Shown: piece by piece, positions 8,087 to 18,948 of the stretch
How the letters are laid out: every line of letters starts with the position of its first letter
Position numbering within the stretch: the stretch's first letter is position 1
NCBI RefSeq assembly: GCF_937952055.1
Contig: NZ_CALFYO010000029.1
Span: 1 to 64,000 of the forward strand
Direction of reading: 5' to 3'
DNA length: 64,000 nucleotides
DNA from: an uncultured Piscinibacter sp.
GTDB taxonomy: Bacteria > Pseudomonadota > Gammaproteobacteria > Burkholderiales > Burkholderiaceae_C
Translations under genes and position numbers: made by a program
Notes under the pieces: model-generated
The model's database searches: none
Seen by the model: only the letters and a program-made list of their open reading frames with translations
What the model was told of the DNA's origin: nothing

Positions 8087-9308
8087 CGCCGTGCGCCGCG
8101 CGCTGCCGCCGGTGGCCCTGGTGCTGCTGGCCGCCGGCGGCACCTTCGCGCTGACCATGGGCGCGCGCCAGTCGATGGGTCTGTTCCTCGGCCCGCTGAA
8201 CACCGCCACCGGGCTCGGCCTGGCAAGCATCAGCCTCGCCTTCGCCTTCGGCCAGTTGTGGTGGGGTCTCACCCAGCCCTTTGCCGGCATGGTGGCGGAC
8301 CGCATCGGCGCCGGCCGCGTGCTGCTGGCCGGCGTGCTGCTCGTCGCGCTGGGCACGGCGCTGATCCCCTTCATGACCAGCACCGCCGGGCTGGTGTTCG
8401 CCATCGGTGTGCTCGCCGCCGGCGGCGCCGGGATGGCCGGGCCCTCGGTGCTGATGGCGGCCACCACGCGCCTCGTGCCGCCCGACAGGCGCGGCATGGC
8501 CAGCGGCATCGTCAATGCAGGGGGTTCCTTCGGCCAGTTCCTCTTCGCGCCGATCGCCCAGGGCATCACCGCCGCCGCCGGCTGGGCGGCCGCGCTGCAG
8601 AGCCTGGCCGTGATCACGCTGCTGGCGCTGCCCGCCGCCTGGGTGCTGCGCGGCAACGCGGTGCAGGTGCAGGGGTCCGGCGCGGCGCCGGCGAAGCGGG
8701 AGGGCACGCGCGAGGCGATTTCCCGCGCGCTGGGCGACCGCAGCTACCGGCTGCTCGCCGGCGGCTTCTTCGTCTGCGGCTTCCACGTCGCCTTCCTCGC
8801 CACCCACCTGCCCGGCGTGGTGGCCTCCTGCGGGTTGCCGCCGCAGGTGGGCGCGTGGTCGCTGGCGATGATCGGCCTGTTCAACATCGTCGGCAGCTTC
8901 GCGATGGGCTGGGCGGTCGGCCGCTGGCGCATGAAGTCACTGCTCTCGCTGGTCTACGCGACGCGCGCGGTGGCCGTGCTGGCCTTCGTGCTGGCGCCGA
9001 AGAGCACGGCAGTGATGCTGCTGTTCGCCGCCGTGATGGGCCTGACCTTCCTGTCCACCGTGCCGCCGACGGCCGGGCTGGTGGCGAAGTTCTTCGGCCC
9101 CGCGCACATGGCCACGCTGTTCGGCATCGTCATGCTGTCGCACCAAGTCGGCGGCTTCCTCGGCGCCTGGCTGGGCGGCAAGGCCTTCGAGGCCACCGGC
9201 GCCTACGACTGGATGTGGTACACGGACATCGTGCTCGCCGCCGGCGCGGCGCTGCTGCACCTGCCGATCCGCGAGAAGGAACTGCCGCCGCGCGCGGTGG
9301 CGGCCTGA
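8079..9308 (+). CDS. MFS transporter co-translated with marR
   Basis: A 409-residue membrane protein with about twelve hydrophobic segments. A motif-A loop (GMVADRIGAGRVL) follows the second segment, and the overall pattern (QSMGLFLGPL; GGAGMAGPSVLMAA; RRGMASGIVNAGGSFGQ) resembles the monocarboxylate/oxalate-formate antiporter branch of the MFS. I chose the ATG at 8079 because it overlaps the end of marR by eight bases and begins a clean first membrane helix. Position next to marR and a thioesterase suggests uptake or efflux of an organic acid whose CoA ester the thioesterase acts on; this is inference. Confidence 0.87.
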   Translation: MNDAVRRALPPVALVLLAAGGTFALTMGARQSMGLFLGPLNTATGLGLASISLAFAFGQLWWGLTQPFAGMVADRIGAGRVLLAGVLLVALGTALIPFMTSTAGLVFAIGVLAAGGAGMAGPSVLMAATTRLVPPDRRGMASGIVNAGGSFGQFLFAPIAQGITAAAGWAAALQSLAVITLLALPAAWVLRGNAVQVQGSGAAPAKREGTREAISRALGDRSYRLLAGGFFVCGFHVAFLATHLPGVVASCGLPPQVGAWSLAMIGLFNIVGSFAMGWAVGRWRMKSLLSLVYATRAVAVLAFVLAPKSTAVMLLFAAVMGLTFLSTVPPTAGLVAKFFGPAHMATLFGIVMLSHQVGGFLGAWLGGKAFEATGAYDWMWYTDIVLAAGAALLHLPIREKELPPRAVAA

Positions 9309-9309
9309 G

Positions 9310-9795
9310 TCACGCGCCGCGCGTGGCCGCGATGCCGGGCACCACGCCCTCGCCGTAGGCGTCCTTCCAGCGCTGCATCAGGCGCTGGTGCTCGTCGAGC
9401 CGCGTGCCGGGCAGGCCGTCGTCGGCATGCCACGCGGCGATGCGCGTCTCGATGGCGAAGTGCGACACCGGCCTGACGCGCGAGGGCTCGTCGAGGCTGC
9501 CCACCGAGAGGTCCATGCGCGCCGACTCGCGGTATTCGAAGGACAGCGGCGTGCCGCAGTCCGGGCAGAAGCCGCGCAGCGCGAAGCTCGACGAGGCGTA
9601 GTGCTTCGGCGGCTCGGTCAGCCAGCGCACCGACGCCTTGGGCACGTTGAGGAAGGGCACGCGCGTGTTGCCGAAGGCGAGCTGGCACATGCGGCAGTGG
9701 CAGTAGTAGCCCTCGTCCGATTCGGGCGTCACTTCGTAGCGCACGCGGCCGCACAGGCAGCCGCCTTGCAGGGTCGTCGGATCGGCATCGGTCAT
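9310..9795 (-). CDS. GFA-family zinc protein
   Basis: A 161-residue protein of the GFA family (named for glutathione-dependent formaldehyde-activating enzyme; most members have no proven reaction). The zinc-binding cysteines are in the family positions: C13 and C15 (GGCLCG), C32, C34 and C37 (YCHCRMC), and C77 and C80 (FCPDCGTP). The ATG at 9795 has GGAG upstream. It lies 17 bases behind the SDR gene on the same strand and probably ends the MBL-SDR-GFA transcript. It converges with the MFS gene, one base apart. Confidence 0.9.
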   Translation of the reverse strand: MTDADPTTLQGGCLCGRVRYEVTPESDEGYYCHCRMCQLAFGNTRVPFLNVPKASVRWLTEPPKHYASSSFALRGFCPDCGTPLSFEYRESARMDLSVGSLDEPSRVRPVSHFAIETRIAAWHADDGLPGTRLDEHQRLMQRWKDAYGEGVVPGIAATRGA

Positions 9796-9812
9796 GTCGG
9801 CTCCAGGAAGGA

Positions 9813-10592
9813 TCAGACGGTGTAGTTGAGCACACGCCGCCCGCCGTCGGCGTAGACGATTTCGCCGGTGAGGTAGCTGGACGCATCGCTGAGCAGAAAG
9901 GCCACCACGTCGGCGATCTCGCCCGGCTCGCCCAGCCGCCGCATCGGCGTGCGGCTCATGATGCGCGCCTTCGCCTCCTCGCTGCCGAGCACCGCGTTCT
10001 TCGCCAGCTCGGTGGCGATGGTGCCCGGCGCCACGGCGTTGACGCGGATGCCGCGGTCGGCCAGGGCCAGCGCCATCACGCGGGTGAGCTGATCCACGCC
10101 GCCCTTGCTGACGTTGTAGCTGGCGATGCTCGGGATCGCCATCACGCCGTTCACCGAGCTCATGTTGACGATCGCGCCGCCGCCGCTGCCGGCCATGCAG
10201 CGTGCCACCGCCTGCGCGACGAGGAAGGCGCCCTTCAGGTTCACCGCGATCACGGCGTCCCAGTCGGCTTCGCTGATGTCGAGGAAGTCCGCGGCCTTGA
10301 AGATGCCTGCGTTGTTGACCAGCGCGTCGATGCGGCCATGGGCCTGCAGCGCGGCGGCCAGCGCGGCGTCGACCTCGGCCTTGCGCGACACGTCGCAGCG
10401 CTGGAACGAAACGGCGGCGCCGTTCGCGCGCAGCGTCGCGGCCAGCGCCTCGCCGCGCGGTGCGTCGACGTCCCACAGCGACACCGCCGCGCCGTCGGCC
10501 GCGAGCCGCCTCGCGCAGGCCTCGCCGATGCCCTGCGACGCGCCGGTGACGATGGCGACCCGGCCGGCCAGGCCGAAGTTCACGCTGCTCAT
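9813..10592 (-). CDS. SDR-family NAD(P)-dependent oxidoreductase
   Basis: A classical short-chain dehydrogenase of 259 residues. It has the nucleotide-binding motif TGASQGIG (16-23), NNAG (93-96), catalytic Ser near 145-146, and Tyr159 with Lys163 (YNVSK). The C-terminal substrate loop runs through AVAPGTIATELAKN. The acidic D41 (LWDVD) after the second strand favours NAD over NADP. The alcohol substrate is unknown. The start overlaps the end of the preceding MBL hydrolase by four bases, so the two are translationally coupled and may serve one degradation route with the GFA protein behind them. Confidence 0.9.
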   Translation of the reverse strand: MSSVNFGLAGRVAIVTGASQGIGEACARRLAADGAAVSLWDVDAPRGEALAATLRANGAAVSFQRCDVSRKAEVDAALAAALQAHGRIDALVNNAGIFKAADFLDISEADWDAVIAVNLKGAFLVAQAVARCMAGSGGGAIVNMSSVNGVMAIPSIASYNVSKGGVDQLTRVMALALADRGIRVNAVAPGTIATELAKNAVLGSEEAKARIMSRTPMRRLGEPGEIADVVAFLLSDASSYLTGEIVYADGGRRVLNYTV

Positions 10593-11545
10593 GCGGCCTC
10601 CCTGTCGAGCCAGATGCCCATGCCCTGCGCGTTCAGCTCGATGTCCATGGCCAGCAGCCGCTCGACCTCGCCGGGCGCGAGCCGGCAGCCGTGCGCGGCC
10701 ACGCGCGCCTGGTACTGCCGCAGCAGGCCCTGCTTGATCGCGGCATGGCGTTGCGGCGCGGCGCGCAGCGCGCGGCCCAGCGCCACCATCTGCTCGAGCT
10801 GCTCGAGGAACTCGGCGCCGAGCCGCTGCACCTCCGTGATGCGGCCGAAGTGCGTCAGGTACATGCACTCGGGCTGGAAGGACAGCAGCCGCTGCACCGA
10901 CTCGCGCAGCTTCTCCGGCTCGAACTGCACCGGCGTGGTGGTGGGCAGCAGCCAGGGGCCGACCGCGGTGTCGAACTCGCGGTAGCTCAGGCCGAAGGTG
11001 TCCCCGGTAAAGAAGCCGCGGCTGCGCGCGTCCCACACGCAGTGGTGGTGGCGCGCATGGCCGGGGGTGTCGAGGAACTGCAGCGGCCGGCCGGCGAGTT
11101 CGATCACCATGCCGTCGGCCGACTCGCGCACGCGCTGCGCGCTCACGCCGACGATGCGTCCGTACGAGCGCTCCATCTCGGCCTCGCCGTAGACGGCCGT
11201 GGCGCCCGCCACCAGCGCGGCGGGGTCGATCATGTGGCGCGCGCCGCGCGGGTGCACGATGGCGGACGCGTTCGGCAGCTGCTGCATCAGCAACCCGACG
11301 CCGCCGGCGTGGTCGAGGTGCACGTGGGTGGGGATGACGAAGTCCACCTGATCCGGCTTCAGCCCCAGGGCTTCGAGCGTGCCCAGCAGCCGCGGCACGG
11401 CGTGGTTGGTGCCGGTGTCGACGAAGGCGGCGCGGCCGTTCTCGACGATCAGGTAGGCGGCATCGAACAGCGGGCGGTGGAAGCCGGTGTCGATCGCGTG
11501 GACGCCGTGGCCGAGGGCCTGTGCGTAGGGGGGAAGCGTGGACAT
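10589..11545 (-). CDS. MBL-fold metallohydrolase
   Basis: A 318-residue metallo-beta-lactamase-fold hydrolase. The first metal-binding motif is complete (H74, H76, D78, H79 in THVHLDHAGG). Later ligands are seen in DTPGHARHHH and in FFTGDTFG. The protein has an extra C-terminal helical region (about residues 235-318), as in family members that act on thioesters or lactones. The substrate is not known. It opens a three-gene set with an SDR and a GFA protein and is divergent from a lipoprotein gene 62 bases away. Confidence 0.88.
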   Translation of the reverse strand: MSTLPPYAQALGHGVHAIDTGFHRPLFDAAYLIVENGRAAFVDTGTNHAVPRLLGTLEALGLKPDQVDFVIPTHVHLDHAGGVGLLMQQLPNASAIVHPRGARHMIDPAALVAGATAVYGEAEMERSYGRIVGVSAQRVRESADGMVIELAGRPLQFLDTPGHARHHHCVWDARSRGFFTGDTFGLSYREFDTAVGPWLLPTTTPVQFEPEKLRESVQRLLSFQPECMYLTHFGRITEVQRLGAEFLEQLEQMVALGRALRAAPQRHAAIKQGLLRQYQARVAAHGCRLAPGEVERLLAMDIELNAQGMGIWLDREAA

Positions 11546-11607
11546 GGGCAGGGATTCTAGGCAGCGCCTTCGTCCGCGGCGGCGGGACTTCCGCTATCGT
11601 CTCCCCC

Positions 11608-12117
11608 ATGGTTCGTCGCTCGATCATCGTGCTGCTCGGCGCGCTCGCCGCCGGCTGCGTCAACATGAGCAACCCGGCGCAGCTCGCACCCGGCGCGAGC
11701 GCCGAGGCGATCCGCGCCCATCTCGGCGAGCCGACCGGCCGCCACGCGCTGGCCGACGGCGCGCAGCGCCTCGAGTACGCCCGCGGCCCCTACGGCAGCG
11801 AGACCTGGATGCTCGACGTCGATGCGCAGGGCCGTCTGCGTTCGGCCACCCAGGTGCTCAACGAGGCCAGCTTCGCCACCATCACCGCCGGCATGACGCG
11901 CGACGAGGTGCTGCGCGCCATCGGGCGGCCGTCGAACATCGGCCACACTGGCTGGACGAAGCAGACGGTCTGGTCGTACCGCTACCGCAGCCCGTTCTGC
12001 CAGTGGTTCCAGGTCGGCCTGAGCCGGGCCGGCATCGTCGAGGACACCGGCTACGGTCCCGACCCCTTGTGCGACGACGTCGACAAGCCGCTCATCGGTA
12101 TCCTGCGCCACCGATGA
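11608..12117 (+). CDS. BamE/SmpA-like lipoprotein
   Basis: A 169-residue predicted lipoprotein. A short signal peptide ends in a lipobox, LAAGC, with the lipidated cysteine at C17. The body has two modules that resemble the BamE (SmpA/OmlA) fold, each with an acidic helix and a G(E/R)P turn: SAEAIRAHLGEP near residues 31-42 and TRDEVLRAIGRPS near 93-105. It is not the core BamE gene by context, so the role at the outer membrane is unknown. The ATG at 11608 sets a proper signal peptide; the open frame upstream does not. The stop overlaps the next start (ATGA). Confidence 0.8.
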   Translation: MVRRSIIVLLGALAAGCVNMSNPAQLAPGASAEAIRAHLGEPTGRHALADGAQRLEYARGPYGSETWMLDVDAQGRLRSATQVLNEASFATITAGMTRDEVLRAIGRPSNIGHTGWTKQTVWSYRYRSPFCQWFQVGLSRAGIVEDTGYGPDPLCDDVDKPLIGILRHR

Positions 12118-12464
12118 ACACCGTCCTCTACGGCATCCCGAACTGCGACACCGTCAAGAAGGCGCGCGCCTGGCTCGCCGGGCAGGGCGTCGACGCCGTC
12201 TTCCACGACTACCGGAAGCAGGGCGTGCCGCGCGCCGAGCTCGAGGCGTGGATCGGTGCGCTGGGCTGGGAGAAGCTGCTCAATCGCCAGGGCACGACCT
12301 GGCGCAAGCTCGACCCGGCGCGCCAGGCCGCGGTGACCGACGCGCGCAGCGCGCTCGCGCTGATGATCGAGCAGCCGAGCGTGATCCGCCGGCCGGTGCT
12401 GGTGCGCGGCGACACGCTGCGCGTCGGCTTCGACGCTACCGACTGGTCGCAGCTGTTCGGCTGA
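12114..12464 (+). CDS. ArsC/Spx-like reductase (YffB type)
   Basis: A 116-residue thioredoxin-fold protein of the ArsC/Spx family, closest in look to the YffB branch. The single redox cysteine is C11 (GIPNCDTVKKA), and the family block near the end (RRPVLV) is present. True arsenate reductases need further arginines and an ars operon, which are not seen here, so an arsenate function is unlikely. The physiological substrate of YffB proteins is not settled. It overlaps the lipoprotein gene by four bases. Confidence 0.88.
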   Translation: MNTVLYGIPNCDTVKKARAWLAGQGVDAVFHDYRKQGVPRAELEAWIGALGWEKLLNRQGTTWRKLDPARQAAVTDARSALALMIEQPSVIRRPVLVRGDTLRVGFDATDWSQLFG

Positions 12465-12482
12465 GCCCGGCCCCGGCCTGGT

Positions 12483-13613
12483 TCACAGGCGCAGCTCGAA
12501 GGTCGCTGCGGCGACCACCCGGCCGTTGATGCGCATGTCGACCTCGTGCCGCCCCGCGTGGTAGCGGCGCGTCGTCACCTCGCGCATCGAGTGGCGCTTG
12601 ACCAGCGTGCGCGACTCGCCCGCCGCGAGATCGATCACCCAGCCCTTGAACACCTTGGGGCGCGCCTCGCCGTTGGCCTTGACGTGATGCACCGCGTAGT
12701 CGATCGCCAGTTTCTGCGTGCGCCGGGCCGTCGAGCTCAGCGCGAGCCGGAGTTCGACGCTGTCGCCCACGGCGATGCGCTTCGGCGCCACGCTCAGGCT
12801 CGCCGCGCCGGCGAAGCGCTGCCCCAGCCCCCACAGCGTGAGCATGCGCGCGTCGCCCTGCTTGATCAGCGTGCGGCTGGCGTGCTTGAGCAGGGCGCGG
12901 CGCTCGGCCGTCGCGCTGCTCAGGTGGCGCTCGACCCAGTTGGCCACCAGCGAAGGGTGGTCCTTGGCGATGTCGTTGAGGTGGTTGGCGACGCTGCGGC
13001 GCACGTAGTCGCTGGGGTCGTCCTGCAGCACTTCGAGCAGCGGCAGCGTCGGCGAGGGGTCGGCGATCAGCGCCTTGAGCCGCATGCCCCAGGGCAGGCG
13101 TGGCCGGCTGCCTTCGCTGACCAGCCGCCGCACGTGCGGGCTCGGATCGCGGGCCCAGCGCGCCAGCGTGGCGAAGGTCAGCGCCGGATGCGCGACGAGG
13201 AACGGGCGGACTGCCCACTCGGCGGTGAAGCGCTGCGTCAGCGCATGCAGCACGCGCAAGGCGCGCTCGGGTGCGGCCAGGCCCCGGCGTGCCACGAACT
13301 CGGTCAGCGGCCAGACCGTCCATCCGGCGAGCCCGGCGTCGCCGGGGCGCAGCTCGCCGAGTTCCTCGTCGCCCCGCAGCGGCGCCAGGCTGGCCTCGAT
13401 GACGGCGGCAGCGGCCTCGAAGTCCGCCGGCAGTGTGGCCTCCAGCGCCGCGCACAGGTGCTGCGCGCGGGCCTTCAGCTCCAGGTCCTCCAGACCCGGC
13501 CGCGCCAGCGCCTCGAAGCGCTGGCCGTCGAAGGCCGGCCAGGCGCGTTGCAGGTGCCGGCGCAGCCAGCCCACGGTGTCCGGATTGAGCAGATTCTTGA
13601 ATGGTTCGGCCAT
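12483..13613 (-). CDS. alkC: DNA alkylation repair protein, AlkC type with Ig-like domain
   Basis: A 376-residue protein that begins MAEPFKNL, as AlkC proteins do. AlkC enzymes are HEAT-like-repeat DNA glycosylases that remove 3-methyladenine and 3-methylcytosine without flipping the base. HEAT-like helical repeats run over about residues 100-270 (PFLVAHPALTFATLARWARD; PSPHVRRLVSEGSRPRLPWG; PSDYVRRSVANHLNDIAKDHP). A beta-rich C-terminal part from about 275 (VGDSVELRLAL; KVFKGWVIDL; YHAGRHEVDMRINGR) fits the Ig-like DNA-binding domain known in some AlkC members. The ATG at 13613 was chosen for the family N-terminus. Confidence in the AlkC rather than AlkD branch is good but from memory. Confidence 0.82.
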   Translation of the reverse strand: MAEPFKNLLNPDTVGWLRRHLQRAWPAFDGQRFEALARPGLEDLELKARAQHLCAALEATLPADFEAAAAVIEASLAPLRGDEELGELRPGDAGLAGWTVWPLTEFVARRGLAAPERALRVLHALTQRFTAEWAVRPFLVAHPALTFATLARWARDPSPHVRRLVSEGSRPRLPWGMRLKALIADPSPTLPLLEVLQDDPSDYVRRSVANHLNDIAKDHPSLVANWVERHLSSATAERRALLKHASRTLIKQGDARMLTLWGLGQRFAGAASLSVAPKRIAVGDSVELRLALSSTARRTQKLAIDYAVHHVKANGEARPKVFKGWVIDLAAGESRTLVKRHSMREVTTRRYHAGRHEVDMRINGRVVAAATFELRL

Positions 13614-13728
13614 GGCGCCCCAGCATAACCAGCCCCGCGCGCGCACGCACTTCGTGCTCGAGCGCACCAGAAGAATGCAAATCGGATCAAAGAATCACCG
13701 AAGCAGTGCGCTCTGCCTGCACCAATCA

Positions 13729-13744
13729 AGGCATGACACTTGCT
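13729..13744 (+). promoter_or_regulatory. Sigma-54 promoter of the ammonium transporter gene
   Basis: AGGCATGACACTTGCT has the invariant GG and GC doublets ten bases apart and matches the sigma-54 -24/-12 consensus at most other positions (GGCA, G, A, TTGCT). It lies 66 bases before the amtB ATG. Ammonium transporter genes are classic NtrC/sigma-54 targets, so expression under nitrogen limitation is expected. I did not find a clear upstream NtrC pair. Confidence 0.75.
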
Positions 13745-13810
13745 GTCCTGGTGCGCCTTCGTCCGTTCTCGGTGCGACAGGCACGACAAGAACGCACGAG
13801 GAGCCACCGC

Positions 13811-15013
13811 ATGGATCAGGTCAAGCAGGGTACCGACGCCCTGTTCATTCTGCTGGGCGCGATCATGGTGCTGGCGATGCACGCCGGCTTCGCGTTCCTG
13901 GAACTCGGCACGGTGCGCAAGAAGAACCAGGTCAATGCGCTGGTGAAGATCCTCGTCGACTTCGCCGTCTCGACGATCGCCTACTTCTTCGTCGGCTACA
14001 CGGTGGCCTATGGCATGAGCTTCTTCGCCGGCGCCGAGACGCTGGCGGCGAAGAATGGCTACGAACTGGTGAAGTTCTTCTTCCTGCTCACCTTCGCGGC
14101 GGCGATCCCGGCCATCGTCTCCGGCGGCATCGCCGAGCGCGCGCGCTTCGGCCCGCAGCTGTTCGCCACCGCGGTGGTCGTCGGCGCGATCTACCCGCTG
14201 TTCGAGGGCGCGGTGTGGGGCGGACGCTTTGGCCTGCAGGGCTGGATCGAATCGGTGGCGGGCGTCGCCTTCCACGATTTCGCCGGCAGCGTGGTGGTGC
14301 ACGCGGTGGGCGGCTGGATCGGCCTGGCTGCGGTGCTGCTGCTGGGCGCCCGTGCCAACCGCTACCGCAAGGACGGCGGCATGAGCGCGCACCCGCCCTC
14401 GAGCATTCCCTTCCTCGCGCTCGGCGCCTGGGTGCTGGCCGTGGGCTGGTTCGGCTTCAACGTGATGAGCGCGCAGACCATCGACAAGATCTCCGGACTG
14501 GTGGCGGTGAACTCGCTGATGGCCATGGTCGGCGGCACGCTCGTGGCGGTGCTGCTCGGCAAGAACGACCCCGGCTTCGCCTACAACGGGCCGCTGGCCG
14601 GGCTGGTGGCGGTGTGCGCGGGGTCCGACGTGATGCACCCGGCCGGCGCGCTGGTCACGGGGGGCGTGGCCGGCGCGATCTTCGTCGTGCTGTTCACGCT
14701 GACGCAGAACCGCTGGAAGATCGACGATGTGCTCGGTGTCTGGCCGCTGCACGGCCTGTGCGGCGCCTGGGGCGGCATCGCCTGCGGCATCTTCGGGCAA
14801 CAGGCGCTCGGCGGCCTGGGTGGCGTCGGCCTGCTCGCGCAGCTGATCGGCACCCTGGCCGGCGTCGCCTGGGCGCTGCTCGGCGGCGTGGTCGTCTACG
14901 GCGGCATCCGCGCCGTGACCTCGCTGCGCCTCACGCCCGAAGAGGAACACGACGGCGCCGACCTGTCCATCCACAGGATCGGCGCGACGCCGGAGCGCGA
15001 GGCGAGCTGGTAG
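13811..15013 (+). CDS. amtB: Ammonium transporter (Amt/MEP/Rh family)
   Basis: A 400-residue inner-membrane channel for ammonium with about eleven helices. The conserved pair that lines the pore is present: HDFAGSVVVHAVGG holds the Asp and the first His eight residues later (D160 and H168 in E. coli numbering), and PLHGLCGAWGG holds the second pore His. There is no cleaved signal peptide, unlike E. coli AmtB. GAGGAGCC precedes the ATG. A sigma-54 promoter lies upstream. The usual partner glnK, which blocks AmtB when nitrogen is plentiful, is not next to it; the neighbours are alkC (divergent) and acnA (convergent). Confidence 0.95.
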   Translation: MDQVKQGTDALFILLGAIMVLAMHAGFAFLELGTVRKKNQVNALVKILVDFAVSTIAYFFVGYTVAYGMSFFAGAETLAAKNGYELVKFFFLLTFAAAIPAIVSGGIAERARFGPQLFATAVVVGAIYPLFEGAVWGGRFGLQGWIESVAGVAFHDFAGSVVVHAVGGWIGLAAVLLLGARANRYRKDGGMSAHPPSSIPFLALGAWVLAVGWFGFNVMSAQTIDKISGLVAVNSLMAMVGGTLVAVLLGKNDPGFAYNGPLAGLVAVCAGSDVMHPAGALVTGGVAGAIFVVLFTLTQNRWKIDDVLGVWPLHGLCGAWGGIACGIFGQQALGGLGGVGLLAQLIGTLAGVAWALLGGVVVYGGIRAVTSLRLTPEEEHDGADLSIHRIGATPEREASW

Positions 15014-15014
15014 C

Positions 15015-17747
<2,733 letters not shown>

Positions 17748-17754
17748 GAGTTTC

Positions 17755-18948
17755 CTAGGTGACCGTTGGCAGGTAGCGCACCGAGAGCACGCCCTCGATC
17801 GAGCCGATGTCGGCCAGCACGGCGTCGGCCACCGGGCTGTCGACGTCGACCAGGGTGTAGGCCATCTCGCCGCGCGACTTGTTGACCATGTTGTGGATGT
17901 TCAGCCCGGCACGCGCCATCGCGGTGGAGATCTGGCCGAGCATGTTGGGCACGTTGGCGTTGGCGATCGCCACACGGTAGGCCGATTCGCGCGCCATGGC
18001 CACGGCGGGGAAATTCACCGCGTGGGCCACGTTGCCATGTTCGAGGAAGTCGCGCAGCTGGTCGACCACCATCACCGCGCAGTTCTCCTCCGCCTCGCGG
18101 GTGGAGGCCCCGAGGTGGGGCAGCGCGGTCACGCGGGGCTGGCCGTGCAGCGCGGCGCTGGGGAAGTCGCTCACGTAGTGGCCGAGCGCGCCGCGCTGCA
18201 GCGCGCCGAGCACGGCGGCGTCGTCGACCACGCCGTCGCGCGAGAAGTTCAGCAGCACGCCGTGGCGCTTCATCTGGCCGAGCTTGTCGGCGTCGACCAG
18301 GTGGCGCGTGGCCGGCAGCAGCGGCACGTGCAGCGTCACGAAATCCGCGCGCCGCAGCACCTCGGCCACGCTGTGCGCGCGGCCGACCTGCGCGGGCAGG
18401 CGCCAGGCGGCGTCGATGGAGATCTCTGGGTCGAAGCCGATCACCTCCATGCCGAGCTTGATCGCCGCGTCGGCCACCAGCGAACCGACCTTGCCCAGGC
18501 CGATCACGCCCAGCGTCTGGCCGGCCAGTTCGCGGCCGGCGAAGGCCTTCTTGCCGTCCTCGACGCGCTGCTCGAGTCCGGGCGCCGAGGGGTCGAGCGT
18601 GCGCACGAAGTCCAGTGCCGCGCTCAGGTGGCGCGCGGCGAGCAGCATGCCGGCGAGCACCAGTTCCTTCACCGCGTTGGCGTTCGCACCCGGCGTGTTG
18701 AAGACCGGCACGCCGCGCGCGCTGAGCGCGGCGACGGGGATGTTGTTGACACCGGCGCCGGCGCGGCCGACGGCGCGCACGCTGGCCGGGATCTCGCGGC
18801 CGTGCAGGTCGGCCGAGCGCAGCAGGATGGCGTCGGGCCGCTCCAGGTCCTTGCCCGTCAGGTAGCGCCCGGCCGGCAGCCGCGACAGGCCGCTGGCCGA
18901 GACCTGGTTGAGCACCAGGATCTTCAGGGGTGCCGGTGCGTCAGCCAT
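17755..18948 (-). CDS. serA: D-3-phosphoglycerate dehydrogenase with ACT domain
   Basis: A 397-residue enzyme for the first step of serine synthesis (3-phosphoglycerate to 3-phosphohydroxypyruvate, NAD). The Rossmann motif GLGKVG is at 150-155, after RAGAGVNNI at 62-70. The catalytic histidine is in LPHLGAST. The C-terminal part (about 320-397; NVPNMLGQISTAMARAGLNI) is an ACT domain, so serine may inhibit it. This is the compact form common in Betaproteobacteria, without the extra domain of longer SerA proteins. The start overlaps the end of serC by eight bases, giving a serC-serA-acnA order. Confidence 0.95.
   Translation of the reverse strand: MADAPAPLKILVLNQVSASGLSRLPAGRYLTGKDLERPDAILLRSADLHGREIPASVRAVGRAGAGVNNIPVAALSARGVPVFNTPGANANAVKELVLAGMLLAARHLSAALDFVRTLDPSAPGLEQRVEDGKKAFAGRELAGQTLGVIGLGKVGSLVADAAIKLGMEVIGFDPEISIDAAWRLPAQVGRAHSVAEVLRRADFVTLHVPLLPATRHLVDADKLGQMKRHGVLLNFSRDGVVDDAAVLGALQRGALGHYVSDFPSAALHGQPRVTALPHLGASTREAEENCAVMVVDQLRDFLEHGNVAHAVNFPAVAMARESAYRVAIANANVPNMLGQISTAMARAGLNIHNMVNKSRGEMAYTLVDVDSPVADAVLADIGSIEGVLSVRYLPTVT

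Noticed and set aside
12114..12464. Arsenate reductase
   Set aside because: Only the first Cys motif is shared; no ars genes are near, and the sequence fits the YffB branch better.
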